Shown: positions 7,939-16,738, counted from the first letter of the stretch. The stretch is DNA of 22,538 nucleotides from Janthinobacterium sp. (GCA_003482555.1 DMYQ01000294.1:24979-47516); one strand, 5' to 3'. A program made the numbers and translations. The notes: a model not told the origin generated them from the sequence alone.

Positions 7939-8395
7939 TGTAGATACGCGGAATACAGGTATGCGCAAGCCGGCACCAGCTTCCCGCTGGCACGCCGAAG
8001 TCGAGATGACGGTGCAGTTTTTCGACCTCGACCCGATGGAAATCGTCTGGCACGGGCGCTATGTCAACTACCTGGAAGTGGTGCGCTGCGCCCTGCTCGA
8101 CAAGATCGACTACAACTACCCGCAGATGAAGGCGTCCGGCTTTTCCTGGCCCGTGATCGACCTGCGCCTGCGCTATGTGGCGCCGGCCACCTTCGGCCAG
8201 CGCCTGCTGTTGCGGGCCGACCTGGTGGAATGGGAAAACCGCCTGAAGATCGATTACCTGATCAGCGACGCCGACAGCGGCAAGCGCCTCAACAAGGCCA
8301 GCTCGATCCAGGTCGCGGTCGACCTGGGCAGCGGCGAAATGTGCTACGTCTCGCCGTCCGTATTATTTGAAAAACTGGGAGTGGAACGGACATGA
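7931..8395 (+). CDS. Hotdog-fold acyl thioesterase (4HBT family, ApeK-like)
   Basis: This 154-residue single-domain protein has the 4-hydroxybenzoyl-CoA thioesterase signature FFDLDPMEIVWHGRYVNYLE (residues 30-49), with Asp32/Asp34 as the candidate catalytic acid and the following His41. It probably hydrolyses stalled or finished acyl-ACP or acyl-CoA intermediates of the polyene pathway. The first ATG (7931) overlaps the ammonia-lyase stop by 8 nt (ATGCGTAA); a second ATG at 7961 would remove ten poorly conserved N-terminal residues and is a plausible alternative. It ends inside the ATGA junction with the next gene. Confidence 0.88.
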   Translation: MRNVDTRNTGMRKPAPASRWHAEVEMTVQFFDLDPMEIVWHGRYVNYLEVVRCALLDKIDYNYPQMKASGFSWPVIDLRLRYVAPATFGQRLLLRADLVEWENRLKIDYLISDADSGKRLNKASSIQVAVDLGSGEMCYVSPSVLFEKLGVERT

Positions 8396-9012
8396 GAACA
8401 GACATGAAGCGCTATATTGTGAGCCTGCTCGCGCTGCTGACGGCGACCTGCGCGGCGGCGCCGGCGCCGGCGCCGGTCGCCAGGATCGAAGCCATGCTGG
8501 CCAAGCCGAAGGTGCTGTGCGGCCGCTTCGACCAGACCAAGCAACTGGCCGGCATGAAAAGACCGGTCGCCTCGAGCGGGCGCTTTTGCGTCGTCGCCGG
8601 CAAGGGTGTGCTGTGGCGCACCCTGCACCCCTTCCCCAGCACCTTGCGCCTGACGCGTGATGAAATCGTCAACTTCCAGGGCGAGCGGGTCGCCATGCGC
8701 ATGGACGCGAAGACCGAACCGGTGGTGCGCATGATTAACAGCGTGCTGTTTTCGCTGCTGGCCGGCGACCTGGCCCAGCTCGACACCCTGTTCGAGGTCG
8801 ACGGTAGCGTGGACGGCGCCAACTGGCAAGTGGCGCTGAAGGCGCGCCAGGCGGGGTTGGCCAAGGCCATCGGCGGCATCCGGCTCGAAGGCGGGACCTA
8901 TGTGAAAAATATCGGCATCAGCGAAGCGGGCGGCGACCGTACCAATATCGTCTTTTCCGCGATCCAGACCGGCGATGCCGCCATCACGGCCGAAGAGGCG
9001 GCGCTGTTTTGA
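8392..9012 (+). CDS. LolA-like periplasmic outer-membrane lipid carrier (ApeL-like)
   Basis: This protein has about 206 residues with a signal peptide (KRYIVSLLALLTATCAAA, residues 6-23) followed by a domain resembling the lipoprotein carrier LolA: an early FDQTKQL segment, then SSGRFCVV and GVLWRTLHPFPS strands. It should act in the periplasm, shuttling the lipid-linked aryl polyene from the inner-membrane exporter to the outer membrane; that role is inferred from cluster context. The ATG at 8392 overlaps the thioesterase stop as ATGA; ATG 8404 gives a cleaner signal peptide and may be the true start. The gene ends TTTTGA, where the next gene starts on TTG. Confidence 0.82.
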   Translation: MRTDMKRYIVSLLALLTATCAAAPAPAPVARIEAMLAKPKVLCGRFDQTKQLAGMKRPVASSGRFCVVAGKGVLWRTLHPFPSTLRLTRDEIVNFQGERVAMRMDAKTEPVVRMINSVLFSLLAGDLAQLDTLFEVDGSVDGANWQVALKARQAGLAKAIGGIRLEGGTYVKNIGISEAGGDRTNIVFSAIQTGDAAITAEEAALF

Positions 9013-11369
9013 CGCGCGCCAAAGCGCTGGCGCTGCTGTGGGCCGCCGTGGTGTTCCTGCTGCTCGGGCACAACGCCTATCTGTGGGGGGTGCGGCGCAT
9101 CGTGCCCGACACCGACATCATGGCCTTGCTGCCGGTGCAGGAGCGCGACCCCGTCTTGCAGCAATCCTTCAGCCACATGGTCGACGCCGCCCAGCAGCGC
9201 GTCGTGGTGCTGATCGGCGCCGCCGACTGGAACGACGCCAAACGCGCGGCCGACGCCTACGGCGCCGTTCTGGCCGCGCGCCCCGACCTGTTCCAGGCCA
9301 CGCCGGTCGACGAGCGGGCCCAGAGCGACTGGCTGTCCGTGTTCCAGCGTCACCGCCTGGCCTTGCTGACCGGGCCGCAGGAAGAGCAGTTGCGGGCGCG
9401 CCCGGCGCGGTTCTGGCTGGAGTCGGCGCTGAGCTCATTGTATAGCCCGTTCGGCGGCCCCAAGCTGGGCGCCTGGCAAGACGACCCTTTCGGCCTGTTC
9501 GGCGGTTGGGTCGAGGAGAGGGCGCGCGAAACCCCGGTGCGTCCGCGCGACGGCCGCCTGTTCGTGGCCGACGCCAAGCTGCAGTACGTGCTGTTGCCGC
9601 TGACGGTGAAAGGGCCGGCGTTTTCCATGACGACCCAGGAAGCGGTGCTGCCGCTGCTGGACCGGGCCGGCGCCGCCGCCCGCCAGAGTGTGCCGAGCGT
9701 GGAGCTGATACGCGCCGGCGTGATCTTGCACGCGGCCGCCGCCAGCGCCCAGGCCAGCGATGAAATGTCGACCATCGGCGTCGGCTCGCTGATCGGCATC
9801 GTTTTGCTGATGTGGTTCACCTTCCATTCCTTCAAGCCGATCGCCTTGATCCTGCTCTCCATCCTGGTCGGCTGCCTGGGCGCCTTTTCGCTGTGCTGGC
9901 TGCTGTTTGGCCGGGTCCATTTGCTGACCCTGGTGTTCGGCGCCAGCCTGATCGGCGTGGCCCAGGATTACGGCATTTATTTCCTTTGCAACCGCATGGC
10001 GGCCGAACCCGGGCTCGATTCGCGCGCGCTGCTCAAACGCCTGTTGCCCGGCCTGGGCCTGACCCTGCTGGCCGCCGTCATCGGCTACCTGGGACTGGCG
10101 CTGACGCCGTTTCCCGGCTTGCGCCACATGGCCGTGTTTTCCGCCCTCGGGCTGGTGTTCGCCTGGCTCACCGTGGTGTGCTGGTTTCCCCTGTTGATCG
10201 GCGGCGGCAGCCTGAAAAGCGGCGCCCTGGCGCGCCGCTACGGCGCCGCCCGCGCCCACTGGCCGCTGCTGCGCATGAACCGGCGCACCCTGGCGGCGGC
10301 CCTGCTGTTCGCCGTCCTGGCCGCCGTCGGCATGGCCCGCCTGGGCGTCAACGACGACATCCGCCTGCTGCAAAATCCACCCAAGGCGCTGCTCGCCGAT
10401 CAGATCAAATTGAGCAAGCTGCTGGACGCGCCCACCCCGGTGCAGTTTTACCTGGTGCGGGCCGCCTCGGCCGATGCCGTGCTGGCGCGCGAAGAAGCGC
10501 TCAAGGCGCGCCTCGATCCCCTGATCGCCGCGCACCGCATCAGCGGCTACCAGGCGATGTCGAACTGGGTGCCGTCCGGCGCCACCCAGGAGGCGCGCCG
10601 CGCGCTGGTGCACGACAAGCTGCTGCGCGACGGCGGGCCCCTGAGCGCGCTGGCCGCGCAACTGGGCGAAGACCCGGCCTGGGTCGCGGCCACGCGGGCG
10701 CGCCTGGAGGCGAACGGCGCCCCTCTGAGCGTGGACGATTTCCTGAAGACCCCGGCCAGCGAGCCGTGGCGGCATTTGTGGCTGGGCCGGGTCCACGGCG
10801 CGTACGCCAGCATCGTCGCCCTGCGCGGCCTCGATTACGCCGCCTTGCCGCAACTGCGCCAGGCCGCGCTCGGACTGGACGGCGTGCAGTGGGTCGACAA
10901 GGTCGAGGAGATTTCCTCGGTGCTGGGGCGCTACCGTCAATACATGGGCTGGGTGGTGCTGGGCGCTTACCTGGTGGTGTTTGCCCTGCTGTTTCCGCGC
11001 TACCGGCGCAGAACCTGGCGCGTGCTGGCGCCGACGGCGCTGGCCAGCGTGGCGACGCTGGCGCTGCTCGGTCTTGCGGGGCAAAACCTGCAACTGTTCC
11101 ACGTGCTGGCGCTGATGCTGCTGCTGGGGGTGGGGGTCGATTACGGCATCTTCATGCAAGAGCATCCCGAGCGCCGCGACGGCACGCCCTGGCTGGCCGT
11201 CGGCCTGTCGGCGGCGAACACGATCCTGTCCTTCGGTTTGCTGGGCTTGAGCCGCACCCCGGCGCTGCAAGCGTTCGGTCTCACCATGTTGATCGGCACC
11301 GCGCTGGTGTGGCTGATCGTTCCCTGTTTCGCCGTTCCTTCTGAAAGCGCATATGCCAAACACGATTGA
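9009..11369 (+). CDS. MMPL/RND-superfamily exporter (COG4258-like, ApeM-like)
   Basis: The 786-residue protein has the duplicated RND layout: a membrane span at about 5-22, a long periplasmic loop, a block of spans from about 257 to 400, a second loop from about 425 to 640, and a second span block to the C-terminus. Each block contains the conserved acidic motif: GVAQDYGIYF around Asp320 and GVGVDYGIFM around Asp711, which fits proton-driven transport. It probably extracts the finished aryl-polyene lipid from the inner membrane and hands it to the adjacent LolA-like protein. The start is an unusual TTG at 9009, overlapping the previous stop as TTGA; no better in-frame start lies close by. Confidence 0.88.
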   Translation: MTRAKALALLWAAVVFLLLGHNAYLWGVRRIVPDTDIMALLPVQERDPVLQQSFSHMVDAAQQRVVVLIGAADWNDAKRAADAYGAVLAARPDLFQATPVDERAQSDWLSVFQRHRLALLTGPQEEQLRARPARFWLESALSSLYSPFGGPKLGAWQDDPFGLFGGWVEERARETPVRPRDGRLFVADAKLQYVLLPLTVKGPAFSMTTQEAVLPLLDRAGAAARQSVPSVELIRAGVILHAAAASAQASDEMSTIGVGSLIGIVLLMWFTFHSFKPIALILLSILVGCLGAFSLCWLLFGRVHLLTLVFGASLIGVAQDYGIYFLCNRMAAEPGLDSRALLKRLLPGLGLTLLAAVIGYLGLALTPFPGLRHMAVFSALGLVFAWLTVVCWFPLLIGGGSLKSGALARRYGAARAHWPLLRMNRRTLAAALLFAVLAAVGMARLGVNDDIRLLQNPPKALLADQIKLSKLLDAPTPVQFYLVRAASADAVLAREEALKARLDPLIAAHRISGYQAMSNWVPSGATQEARRALVHDKLLRDGGPLSALAAQLGEDPAWVAATRARLEANGAPLSVDDFLKTPASEPWRHLWLGRVHGAYASIVALRGLDYAALPQLRQAALGLDGVQWVDKVEEISSVLGRYRQYMGWVVLGAYLVVFALLFPRYRRRTWRVLAPTALASVATLALLGLAGQNLQLFHVLALMLLLGVGVDYGIFMQEHPERRDGTPWLAVGLSAANTILSFGLLGLSRTPALQAFGLTMLIGTALVWLIVPCFAVPSESAYAKHD

Positions 11370-12603
11370 AAACGTTGAAGTGCTGATCATCGGCGCCGGC
11401 CCCGCCGGCGCCGTGGCGGCGGCCCTGCTGCGCCAGCAGGGCCGGCAAGTGCTGGTCCTCGAACGCGAGCAGTTTCCCCGCTTTTCCATCGGCGAGAGCC
11501 TGCTGCCGCAAAGCATGGAGTACCTGGAGCAGGCCGGCATGCTGCAAGCGGTGGTGGAAGCGGGCTTCCAGTTCAAGAACGGCGCCGCCTTCATGCGCGA
11601 CGGCCACTACACGGATTTCGATTTCCGCGACAAGCATTCCGCCGGCTGGGGCACGACTTACCAGGTGCAGCGCGCCGATTTCGACCAGGTGCTGGCGCAA
11701 CAGGCCGAGCGCTTCGGCGCCGAAGTGCGCTACCGCCACGAAGTGATGGCGGTCGACCTGGGCGAGGAAGGCGACGGCCGCGGCCCGCGCGTCACGGTGC
11801 GCGACCCGGAAGGGGAGTTGTATCAGGTCGAGGCCCGCTTCATGCTCGACGCCAGCGGTTTCGGGCGCGTCCTGCCGCGCCTGCTGAAGCTGGAAACGCC
11901 CTCCGACTTTCCCGTCCGCGGCGCCATCTTCACGCATGTCGAAGACGGCATCCGCGACCCCGCTTTCGACCGCAACAAGATCCGCGTCACCGTCCATCCC
12001 AAGCACGCCGAGGTCTGGTTCTGGACCATTCCCTTCGCCGGCGGCCGCTGCTCGCTGGGCGTGGTCGCCGAGGTCGGCTTCCTGGCCCGTTACGAGGGCA
12101 CCGACACGGAGCGCCTGCGCGCCATCGTGGCCGAGGACCCGTCCCTGCAAGCCTTGCTGGAGAACGCCAAGTGGGACACGCCGGCGCGCCAGATCGTCGG
12201 CTATTCGGCCAACGTGGCCAGGCTGTGGGGCCGCGGCTACGCGCTGCTGGGCAACGCCGGCGAATTCCTCGACCCCGTGTTTTCCTCCGGGGTGACGATC
12301 GCCTTCAAGTCGGCCAGCCTGGCGGCGGCCGCGCTGCAACGCCAGTTCGCCGGCGCGACGGTGGACTGGCAGGCCGACTTCGGCGCGCCGCTGCGCAAGG
12401 GCGTCGACACCTTCCGCGCCTTCGTCGAATCGTGGTATTCGGGCGGCTTCCAGAACATCATTTTCCATGCCAACCAGCAGCCGGAAATCCGCCGCATGAT
12501 CGCCGCCATCCTGGCCGGCTACGCCTGGGACCAGAGCAATCCCCTGGTGAAGGAAACCGCGCGCCGCCTGGCCGCGCTGGAGGTCGTATGCACGCCCGCC
12601 TGA
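11353..12603 (+). CDS. Flavin-dependent halogenase-like oxidoreductase
   Basis: This 416-residue protein has an N-terminal FAD site (GAGPAG, residues 14-19) and the block PRFSIGESLLP (42-52). It also keeps the features used to recognise flavin-dependent halogenases: a Lys75 in GFQFKNGAAF at the position of the catalytic Lys, WFWTIP (222-227, the WxWxIP motif that blocks monooxygenation) and FLDPVFSSG (305-313, matching FxxPxxSxG). It may therefore halogenate the aryl head group, as in brominated xanthomonadins, using reduced FAD from a reductase not encoded here. Related proteins in other aryl-polyene clusters are often annotated only as FAD-dependent oxidoreductases or tryptophan halogenases, so a desaturase or reductase role remains possible. 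It overlaps the exporter gene by 17 nt and the lipoprotein gene by 16 nt. Confidence 0.85.
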   Translation: MPNTIENVEVLIIGAGPAGAVAAALLRQQGRQVLVLEREQFPRFSIGESLLPQSMEYLEQAGMLQAVVEAGFQFKNGAAFMRDGHYTDFDFRDKHSAGWGTTYQVQRADFDQVLAQQAERFGAEVRYRHEVMAVDLGEEGDGRGPRVTVRDPEGELYQVEARFMLDASGFGRVLPRLLKLETPSDFPVRGAIFTHVEDGIRDPAFDRNKIRVTVHPKHAEVWFWTIPFAGGRCSLGVVAEVGFLARYEGTDTERLRAIVAEDPSLQALLENAKWDTPARQIVGYSANVARLWGRGYALLGNAGEFLDPVFSSGVTIAFKSASLAAAALQRQFAGATVDWQADFGAPLRKGVDTFRAFVESWYSGGFQNIIFHANQQPEIRRMIAAILAGYAWDQSNPLVKETARRLAALEVVCTPA

Positions 12604-13151
12604 ACCAGTTGGCCCTGTGCCTGGCCGGCGCGGCGCTGGCCGCCTGCGCCACGGCGCCGCCGGCGCCGCCGCGCCTGGGACTGCAACTGGCGCCGGCCGC
12701 CCTGGGCGCCGCCATCAGCGTGCAGCAGCACCTGCGGGTCGAACGGGGCGCGCGCATCGACGAATTGGACGCCGCCCTCGAAGTCGACGCCAGTCATCTG
12801 GAACTGGTCGGCCTGGCTTTCGGCCAGCGCGTGCTGACCCTGCACTATGACGGTCGTGAAATGCGTTCCTGGCGCCATCCCATGCTGCCGGCCCAGGTCA
12901 GCGCCGCCGACGTCCTGGAAGACATGCAACTGACCCTGTGGCCGGCGCCGGCCATCGCCGCGGCCCTGCCGCCGGCCTGGCGCATCGAAGACCAGGGTCT
13001 GCGCCGCACCCTGTACCTGAACGGGACGCCGGTCACGGTGATCGATTACAGCGTCATGCCGCGCTGGAGCGGCACGGCGCGGCTCGAGAACATGCTGTAT
13101 CACTACCGCCTGACGATACAGACGGCACCCGGCGACGCAACGGTTGAATAG
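12588..13151 (+). CDS. DUF3261 family outer-membrane lipoprotein (ApeN-like)
   Basis: This 187-residue protein has a lipoprotein signal peptide ending in LAAC, so Cys20 should be lipidated; no Asp follows the Cys, consistent with outer-membrane sorting. The remainder resembles the DUF3261 lipoproteins found next to MMPL exporters and ketosynthases in aryl-polyene clusters. It resembles LolB in context (a lipid-binding lipoprotein receiving cargo from a LolA-like carrier), and I infer that it inserts the polyene lipid in the outer membrane. I chose ATG 12588 because it gives the signal peptide directly; longer frames upstream are shadows of the FAD enzyme. Confidence 0.8.
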   Translation: MHARLNQLALCLAGAALAACATAPPAPPRLGLQLAPAALGAAISVQQHLRVERGARIDELDAALEVDASHLELVGLAFGQRVLTLHYDGREMRSWRHPMLPAQVSAADVLEDMQLTLWPAPAIAAALPPAWRIEDQGLRRTLYLNGTPVTVIDYSVMPRWSGTARLENMLYHYRLTIQTAPGDATVE

Positions 13152-13160
13152 GAAGCGAGC

Positions 13161-14342
13161 ATGTTTTACTTGAATGAATGCGCCATCGTGTGCGCCCTGG
13201 GCGACAGCCACGCCAGCATCAAGGCGCGCCTGCTGGAACTGGCCGCCAGCGGCGTGGCGCCGAGCGATGCCTGGTCGGCCGGGCGTTTCCTGCCGCTGGG
13301 CCGGGTCGACACGGCCTTGCCCCCGGTGGCGCACTTGGCGCCGGGCCAGCGCAGCCGCAACAACGCGCTGGCGCTGGCCGCGCTGGCGCAGATCCGCCCG
13401 GCGCTGGAAGCGGCCGTGGCGCGTTACGGGGCGAGCCGGGTCGGGGTCGTGGTCGGCACCAGCACTTCCGGCATCGCCGAAACGGAAAGCGCGCTGCGCC
13501 AGTATGTGGCCGATGCCAGCCTGCCGCGCGACTATCACCACGGGCAGCAGGAAATGGGTTCGCTGGCCGCCATGCTGGCGCAGGAGCTGGGCCTGGAGGG
13601 GCCGGCCTACGTCCATTCCAGCGCCTGCTCCTCGGGCGCGAAGGCGATGGCCAGCGCCGCCCGCCTGATCAAGATGGGCCTGTGCGACGCGGTGCTGACG
13701 GGCGCCGTCGATTCCCTGTGCGCCTTCACCGTGGCGGGCTTTTCCGCGCTGGCCTCGGTGAGCGCGGCGCCCTGCAATCCGCTCAGCCTGAACCGCGACG
13801 GCATCAATATCGGCGAGGGGGCGGCGCTCTTTTTGATGAGCGCGCAACCGGCCGCCGTGGCCCTGTGCGGCTGGGGCGAATCGTCCGACGGCCACCACAT
13901 GTCGGCGCCGGACCCGGCCGGCGGCGGCGCCCGCCTGGCCATCGCGCAGGCGCTGGCGCGCGCCGGCGTCACGGCCGCGCAGATCGACTACATCAATCTG
14001 CACGGCACGGCGACGCCGCAAAACGACGCCATGGAGTCGCGCGTGGTGGCCGAGCTGTTCGGCGCCGCCGTGGCGGTCAGTTCGACCAAGCCCTTCACCG
14101 GGCACACCCTGGGCGCCGCCGCCGCCGTCGAGGCGGGCCTGTGCTGGCTGGCCATGCAGGACGATAATCCGGACGGCAGGCTGCCGCCGCACTTGTGGGA
14201 CGGCGTCCCCGATCCGGCCCTGCCTGCGCTCAATCTGGTGCGTCCGGGCATGGCGCTGGGCCGGCCGCTGCGCTGGGCGCTGAGCAATTCGTTTGCCTTC
14301 GGCGGCTCGAACGCGGTGCTGCTGCTGGGGCGCCCGGCGTGA
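13161..14342 (+). CDS. apeO: Beta-ketoacyl-ACP synthase (ApeO-like, catalytic ketosynthase)
   Basis: This is a complete 393-residue condensing enzyme with the full Cys-His-His set: Cys156 in SSACSSG, His291 in NLHGTATPQND and His315 in TKPFTGHTLGA. The C-terminal SNSFAFGGSNA block is also typical of FabF-type synthases. In aryl-polyene systems this enzyme is thought to be the main chain-extending ketosynthase, working with the truncated ketosynthase-like partner (here 326-1105). An AGGAAGCGAG ribosome-binding site precedes ATG 13161, making this one of the few junctions in the operon with a real gap (9 nt). Confidence 0.92.
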   Translation: MFYLNECAIVCALGDSHASIKARLLELAASGVAPSDAWSAGRFLPLGRVDTALPPVAHLAPGQRSRNNALALAALAQIRPALEAAVARYGASRVGVVVGTSTSGIAETESALRQYVADASLPRDYHHGQQEMGSLAAMLAQELGLEGPAYVHSSACSSGAKAMASAARLIKMGLCDAVLTGAVDSLCAFTVAGFSALASVSAAPCNPLSLNRDGINIGEGAALFLMSAQPAAVALCGWGESSDGHHMSAPDPAGGGARLAIAQALARAGVTAAQIDYINLHGTATPQNDAMESRVVAELFGAAVAVSSTKPFTGHTLGAAAAVEAGLCWLAMQDDNPDGRLPPHLWDGVPDPALPALNLVRPGMALGRPLRWALSNSFAFGGSNAVLLLGRPA

Positions 14343-14794
14343 GCTATCCCGATATCCGCACCCTGGTTCCGCACAGCGGCGCCATGGTCTTGCTCGACCG
14401 CGTGTTGCAGGCCGATGCCGACGCCCTGTGCGCCGAAGTGACGATACGCGCCGACAGCCTGTTTTTCGACGGCGCCGGCGTCGGCGCCTGGATCGGCATC
14501 GAATACATGGCGCAGGCGGTGGCGGCGCACGGCGGGTATCTGGCGCGCGGCGCGGCGCCGAAGATCGGCTTCCTGCTGGGGACGCGCCGCTTCGAGTCGC
14601 GCCGTCCCCGGTTCGCGCTGGGCAGCGTGTTGCGCGTGCATGCGCGCCGGGTGGCGCAGGGCGACAACGGCATGGCCATGTTCGCCTGCGACATCGAAGA
14701 GGGCGGCGCCAGCGTCGCCACGGCCACCATTTCGGTATTCCAACCCGCGGGTGTATTTTTTGAAGAGAACGAGCATGGAAATGGGCAAGAATAA
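14339..14794 (+). CDS. apeP: Hotdog 3-hydroxyacyl-ACP dehydratase (ApeP-like)
   Basis: This 151-residue protein is of the FabA/FabZ-related type seen in aryl-polyene clusters. Visible blocks are VPHSGAMVLLDRV (residues 9-21), close to the FabZ N-terminal strand with its His, and GIEYMAQAVAAHGG, which carries the helix Glu expected at the active site. It should remove water from 3-hydroxyacyl-ACP to create each double bond, probably together with the dehydratase domain at the end of the ligase (4322-4696), since DH pairs are reported for these pathways. The start is GTG 14339, overlapping the ketosynthase stop as GTGA; it overlaps the ketoreductase gene by 20 nt. Confidence 0.85.
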   Translation: MSYPDIRTLVPHSGAMVLLDRVLQADADALCAEVTIRADSLFFDGAGVGAWIGIEYMAQAVAAHGGYLARGAAPKIGFLLGTRRFESRRPRFALGSVLRVHARRVAQGDNGMAMFACDIEEGGASVATATISVFQPAGVFFEENEHGNGQE

Positions 14795-15512
14795 GACCGT
14801 CCTGGTAACCGGTTCGTCGCGCGGCATCGGCAAGGCGATCGCGCTGCGCCTGGCGCGCGACGGCTACGACATGGTGCTGCATTGCCGCGGCCGGCGCGCC
14901 GAGGCGGACGCCGTCGCGCAAGAGGTGCGGGCGCTGGGACGCGAAGCCCGCGTGCTGCAGTTCGACATCGGCGAGCGCGCCGCCACGGCGGCCGCGCTGG
15001 AAGCCGACATCGCCGAACACGGCTGCTATTACGGGGTCGTCTGCAACGCCGGCGTGGCGCGCGACAATGCCTTCCCGGCCATGTCGGGCGAAGACTGGGA
15101 CATCGTCCTGCAAACCAATCTGGACGGTTTTTACAATGTGCTCAAGCCGCTGGTCATGCCGCTGGTGCAGCGCCGCAAGCCGGGCCGCATCGTCACCCTG
15201 GCCTCGGTCTCGGGTTTGATCGGCAACCGCGGGCAAGTCAATTACAGCGCCGCCAAGGCCGGCATCATCGGCGCCACCAAGGCGCTGGCGCTGGAACTGG
15301 CGAAGCGCGCCATCACCGTCAACTGCGTCGCGCCGGGCTTGATCGAAACCGACATGATCGCCGACCTGCCGCTCGAGGAAGCCTTGAAGCTGATACCGGC
15401 GCGCCGCGTCGGCAAGCCGGAAGAGGTGGCGGCGGCGGTCAGCTTTCTGATCGGCGAGGAAGCCGGCTACATCACGCGCCAAGTCATTTCCGTCAACGGG
15501 GGCATGGCATGA
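14775..15512 (+). CDS. fabG: 3-oxoacyl-ACP reductase (FabG-type, ApeQ-like)
   Basis: This 245-residue short-chain dehydrogenase has the NADPH motif TGSSRGIG (residues 12-19), the CNAGVARD strand, Asn115, catalytic Ser144 and the Tyr157-xxx-Lys161 pair in NYSAAK, then VAPGLIETDM. All catalytic residues are present and the length is normal for FabG. It should reduce each 3-oxoacyl-ACP during polyene extension. In the ape naming this is ApeQ. The start at 14775 sits behind a GAGAACGAG ribosome-binding site inside the dehydratase gene; a second ATG at 14781 is close. It overlaps the next ketosynthase as ATGA. Confidence 0.93.
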   Translation: MEMGKNKTVLVTGSSRGIGKAIALRLARDGYDMVLHCRGRRAEADAVAQEVRALGREARVLQFDIGERAATAAALEADIAEHGCYYGVVCNAGVARDNAFPAMSGEDWDIVLQTNLDGFYNVLKPLVMPLVQRRKPGRIVTLASVSGLIGNRGQVNYSAAKAGIIGATKALALELAKRAITVNCVAPGLIETDMIADLPLEEALKLIPARRVGKPEEVAAAVSFLIGEEAGYITRQVISVNGGMA

Positions 15513-16738
15513 AGCGCCGCGTGGCCGTCACCGGCATGGCCGGCATCAGCCCGATCGGCAACGACTGGGCCGCCATCCGCGCCCGCCTGGGCGAGTACCG
15601 CAACGCCATCGTGCGCATGCCGGAGTGGGCCGATTACGAGGGCTTGAACACCCAGCTGGGGGCGCCGGCCGCGCCCTTCGCGCTGAGCGAGCGCTATCAC
15701 CGCAAGGCCGTGCGCAGCATGGGCCGGGTGGCGCTGATGGCGACCCGGGCCAGCGAACTGGCGCTGCGAGACGCCGGTCTGCTCGAGCATCCGTTGCTGC
15801 AAAGCGGGCGCATGGGCATCGCTTTCGGCTCCTCGGCCGGCACGCCGAGCGCGGTCGGCGACTTCGGCCGCATGATGATAGAACGTAGCACCAAGGGCAT
15901 CAACGCGACCACCTACATCAAGATGATGGCGCACACGGCGCCGGTGAATATCGGCGTGTTTTTCGGCGTCACCGGGCGCGTCGTGACGACCTCGAGCGCC
16001 TGTACCTCGGGCAGCCAGGGCATAGGTTACGCTTACGAGGCGATCGTCTCCGGCAAGCAGAGCGCCATGATCGCCGGCGGCGCCGAAGAGCTGGACGCGA
16101 CCGAGGCGGCGGTGTTCGACACCCTGTTCGCCACCAGTACCCGCAACGACGCCTGCCACACCACGCCGCGTCCCTTCGATGAAGGCCGCGACGGCCTGGT
16201 GATCGGCGAGGGCGCCGGCTGCCTGATCCTGGAAGAGTTGGAGCACGCGCGCGCGCGCGGCGCCACCATCCACGCCGAACTGGTGGGCTTCGGCACCAAC
16301 AGCGACGGCAGCCACGTGACCCAGCCGAACGCGGCGACGATGCGGGGCGCCATGCTGCTGGCGCTGGAGGATGCCGGCTTGGCGCCGGCCGACATCGGCT
16401 ACATCAACGCCCATGGCACCGGCACCCAGCAGGGCGACATCGCCGAATCGCAGGCGACCCTGGCGGTGTTTGGCGCGCACACGCCGATCAGCTCCCTGAA
16501 AAGCTATATGGGCCACACCCTGGGCGCCTGCGGCGCGCTGGAAGCGTGGATCAGCATTGAAATGATGCGCGAGGGCTGGTTCGCGCCCACCATCAATCTG
16601 GAGCGGCTCGATCCGCGGTGCGCCCGGCTCGATTACATCGTCGGCGCGGGCCGCGCGCTCGACTGCGAGTATGTGATGTCAAACAATTTCGCCTTCGGCG
16701 GCATCAACACGTCGCTGATTTTCAAGCGTTACCCCTGA
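15509..16738 (+). CDS. apeR: Second beta-ketoacyl-ACP synthase (ApeR-like)
   Basis: This is a complete 409-residue FabF-type condensing enzyme with Cys165 (TSSACTSGSQG), His302 (NAHGTGTQQGD) and His336 (KSYMGHTLGA), and the C-terminal SNNFAFGGINTS block. It differs clearly from the ketosynthase at 13161-14342. In aryl-polyene pathways the extra ketosynthase (ApeR) is proposed to catalyse early condensation on the aryl starter or a supporting lipid-synthesis step; sequence alone does not decide. The ATG at 15509 overlaps the ketoreductase stop (ATGA); the long open frame upstream is a shadow. Confidence 0.92.
   Translation: MKRRVAVTGMAGISPIGNDWAAIRARLGEYRNAIVRMPEWADYEGLNTQLGAPAAPFALSERYHRKAVRSMGRVALMATRASELALRDAGLLEHPLLQSGRMGIAFGSSAGTPSAVGDFGRMMIERSTKGINATTYIKMMAHTAPVNIGVFFGVTGRVVTTSSACTSGSQGIGYAYEAIVSGKQSAMIAGGAEELDATEAAVFDTLFATSTRNDACHTTPRPFDEGRDGLVIGEGAGCLILEELEHARARGATIHAELVGFGTNSDGSHVTQPNAATMRGAMLLALEDAGLAPADIGYINAHGTGTQQGDIAESQATLAVFGAHTPISSLKSYMGHTLGACGALEAWISIEMMREGWFAPTINLERLDPRCARLDYIVGAGRALDCEYVMSNNFAFGGINTSLIFKRYP

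Noticed and set aside
6337..7968. Long minus-strand open frame opposite the ammonia-lyase
   Set aside because: Low-complexity His/Gln/Arg-rich translation typical of antisense frames; the plus strand encodes a complete MIO enzyme.
9435..11594. Long minus-strand open frame opposite the exporter
   Set aside because: Gln-rich antisense product without domains; the plus strand has a full MMPL protein with both conserved Asp motifs.
12519..15482. 987-codon minus-strand open frame across four genes
   Set aside because: It spans the antisense of the lipoprotein, ketosynthase, dehydratase and reductase genes, all of which show clear motifs on the plus strand; GC-rich third positions explain the lack of stops.
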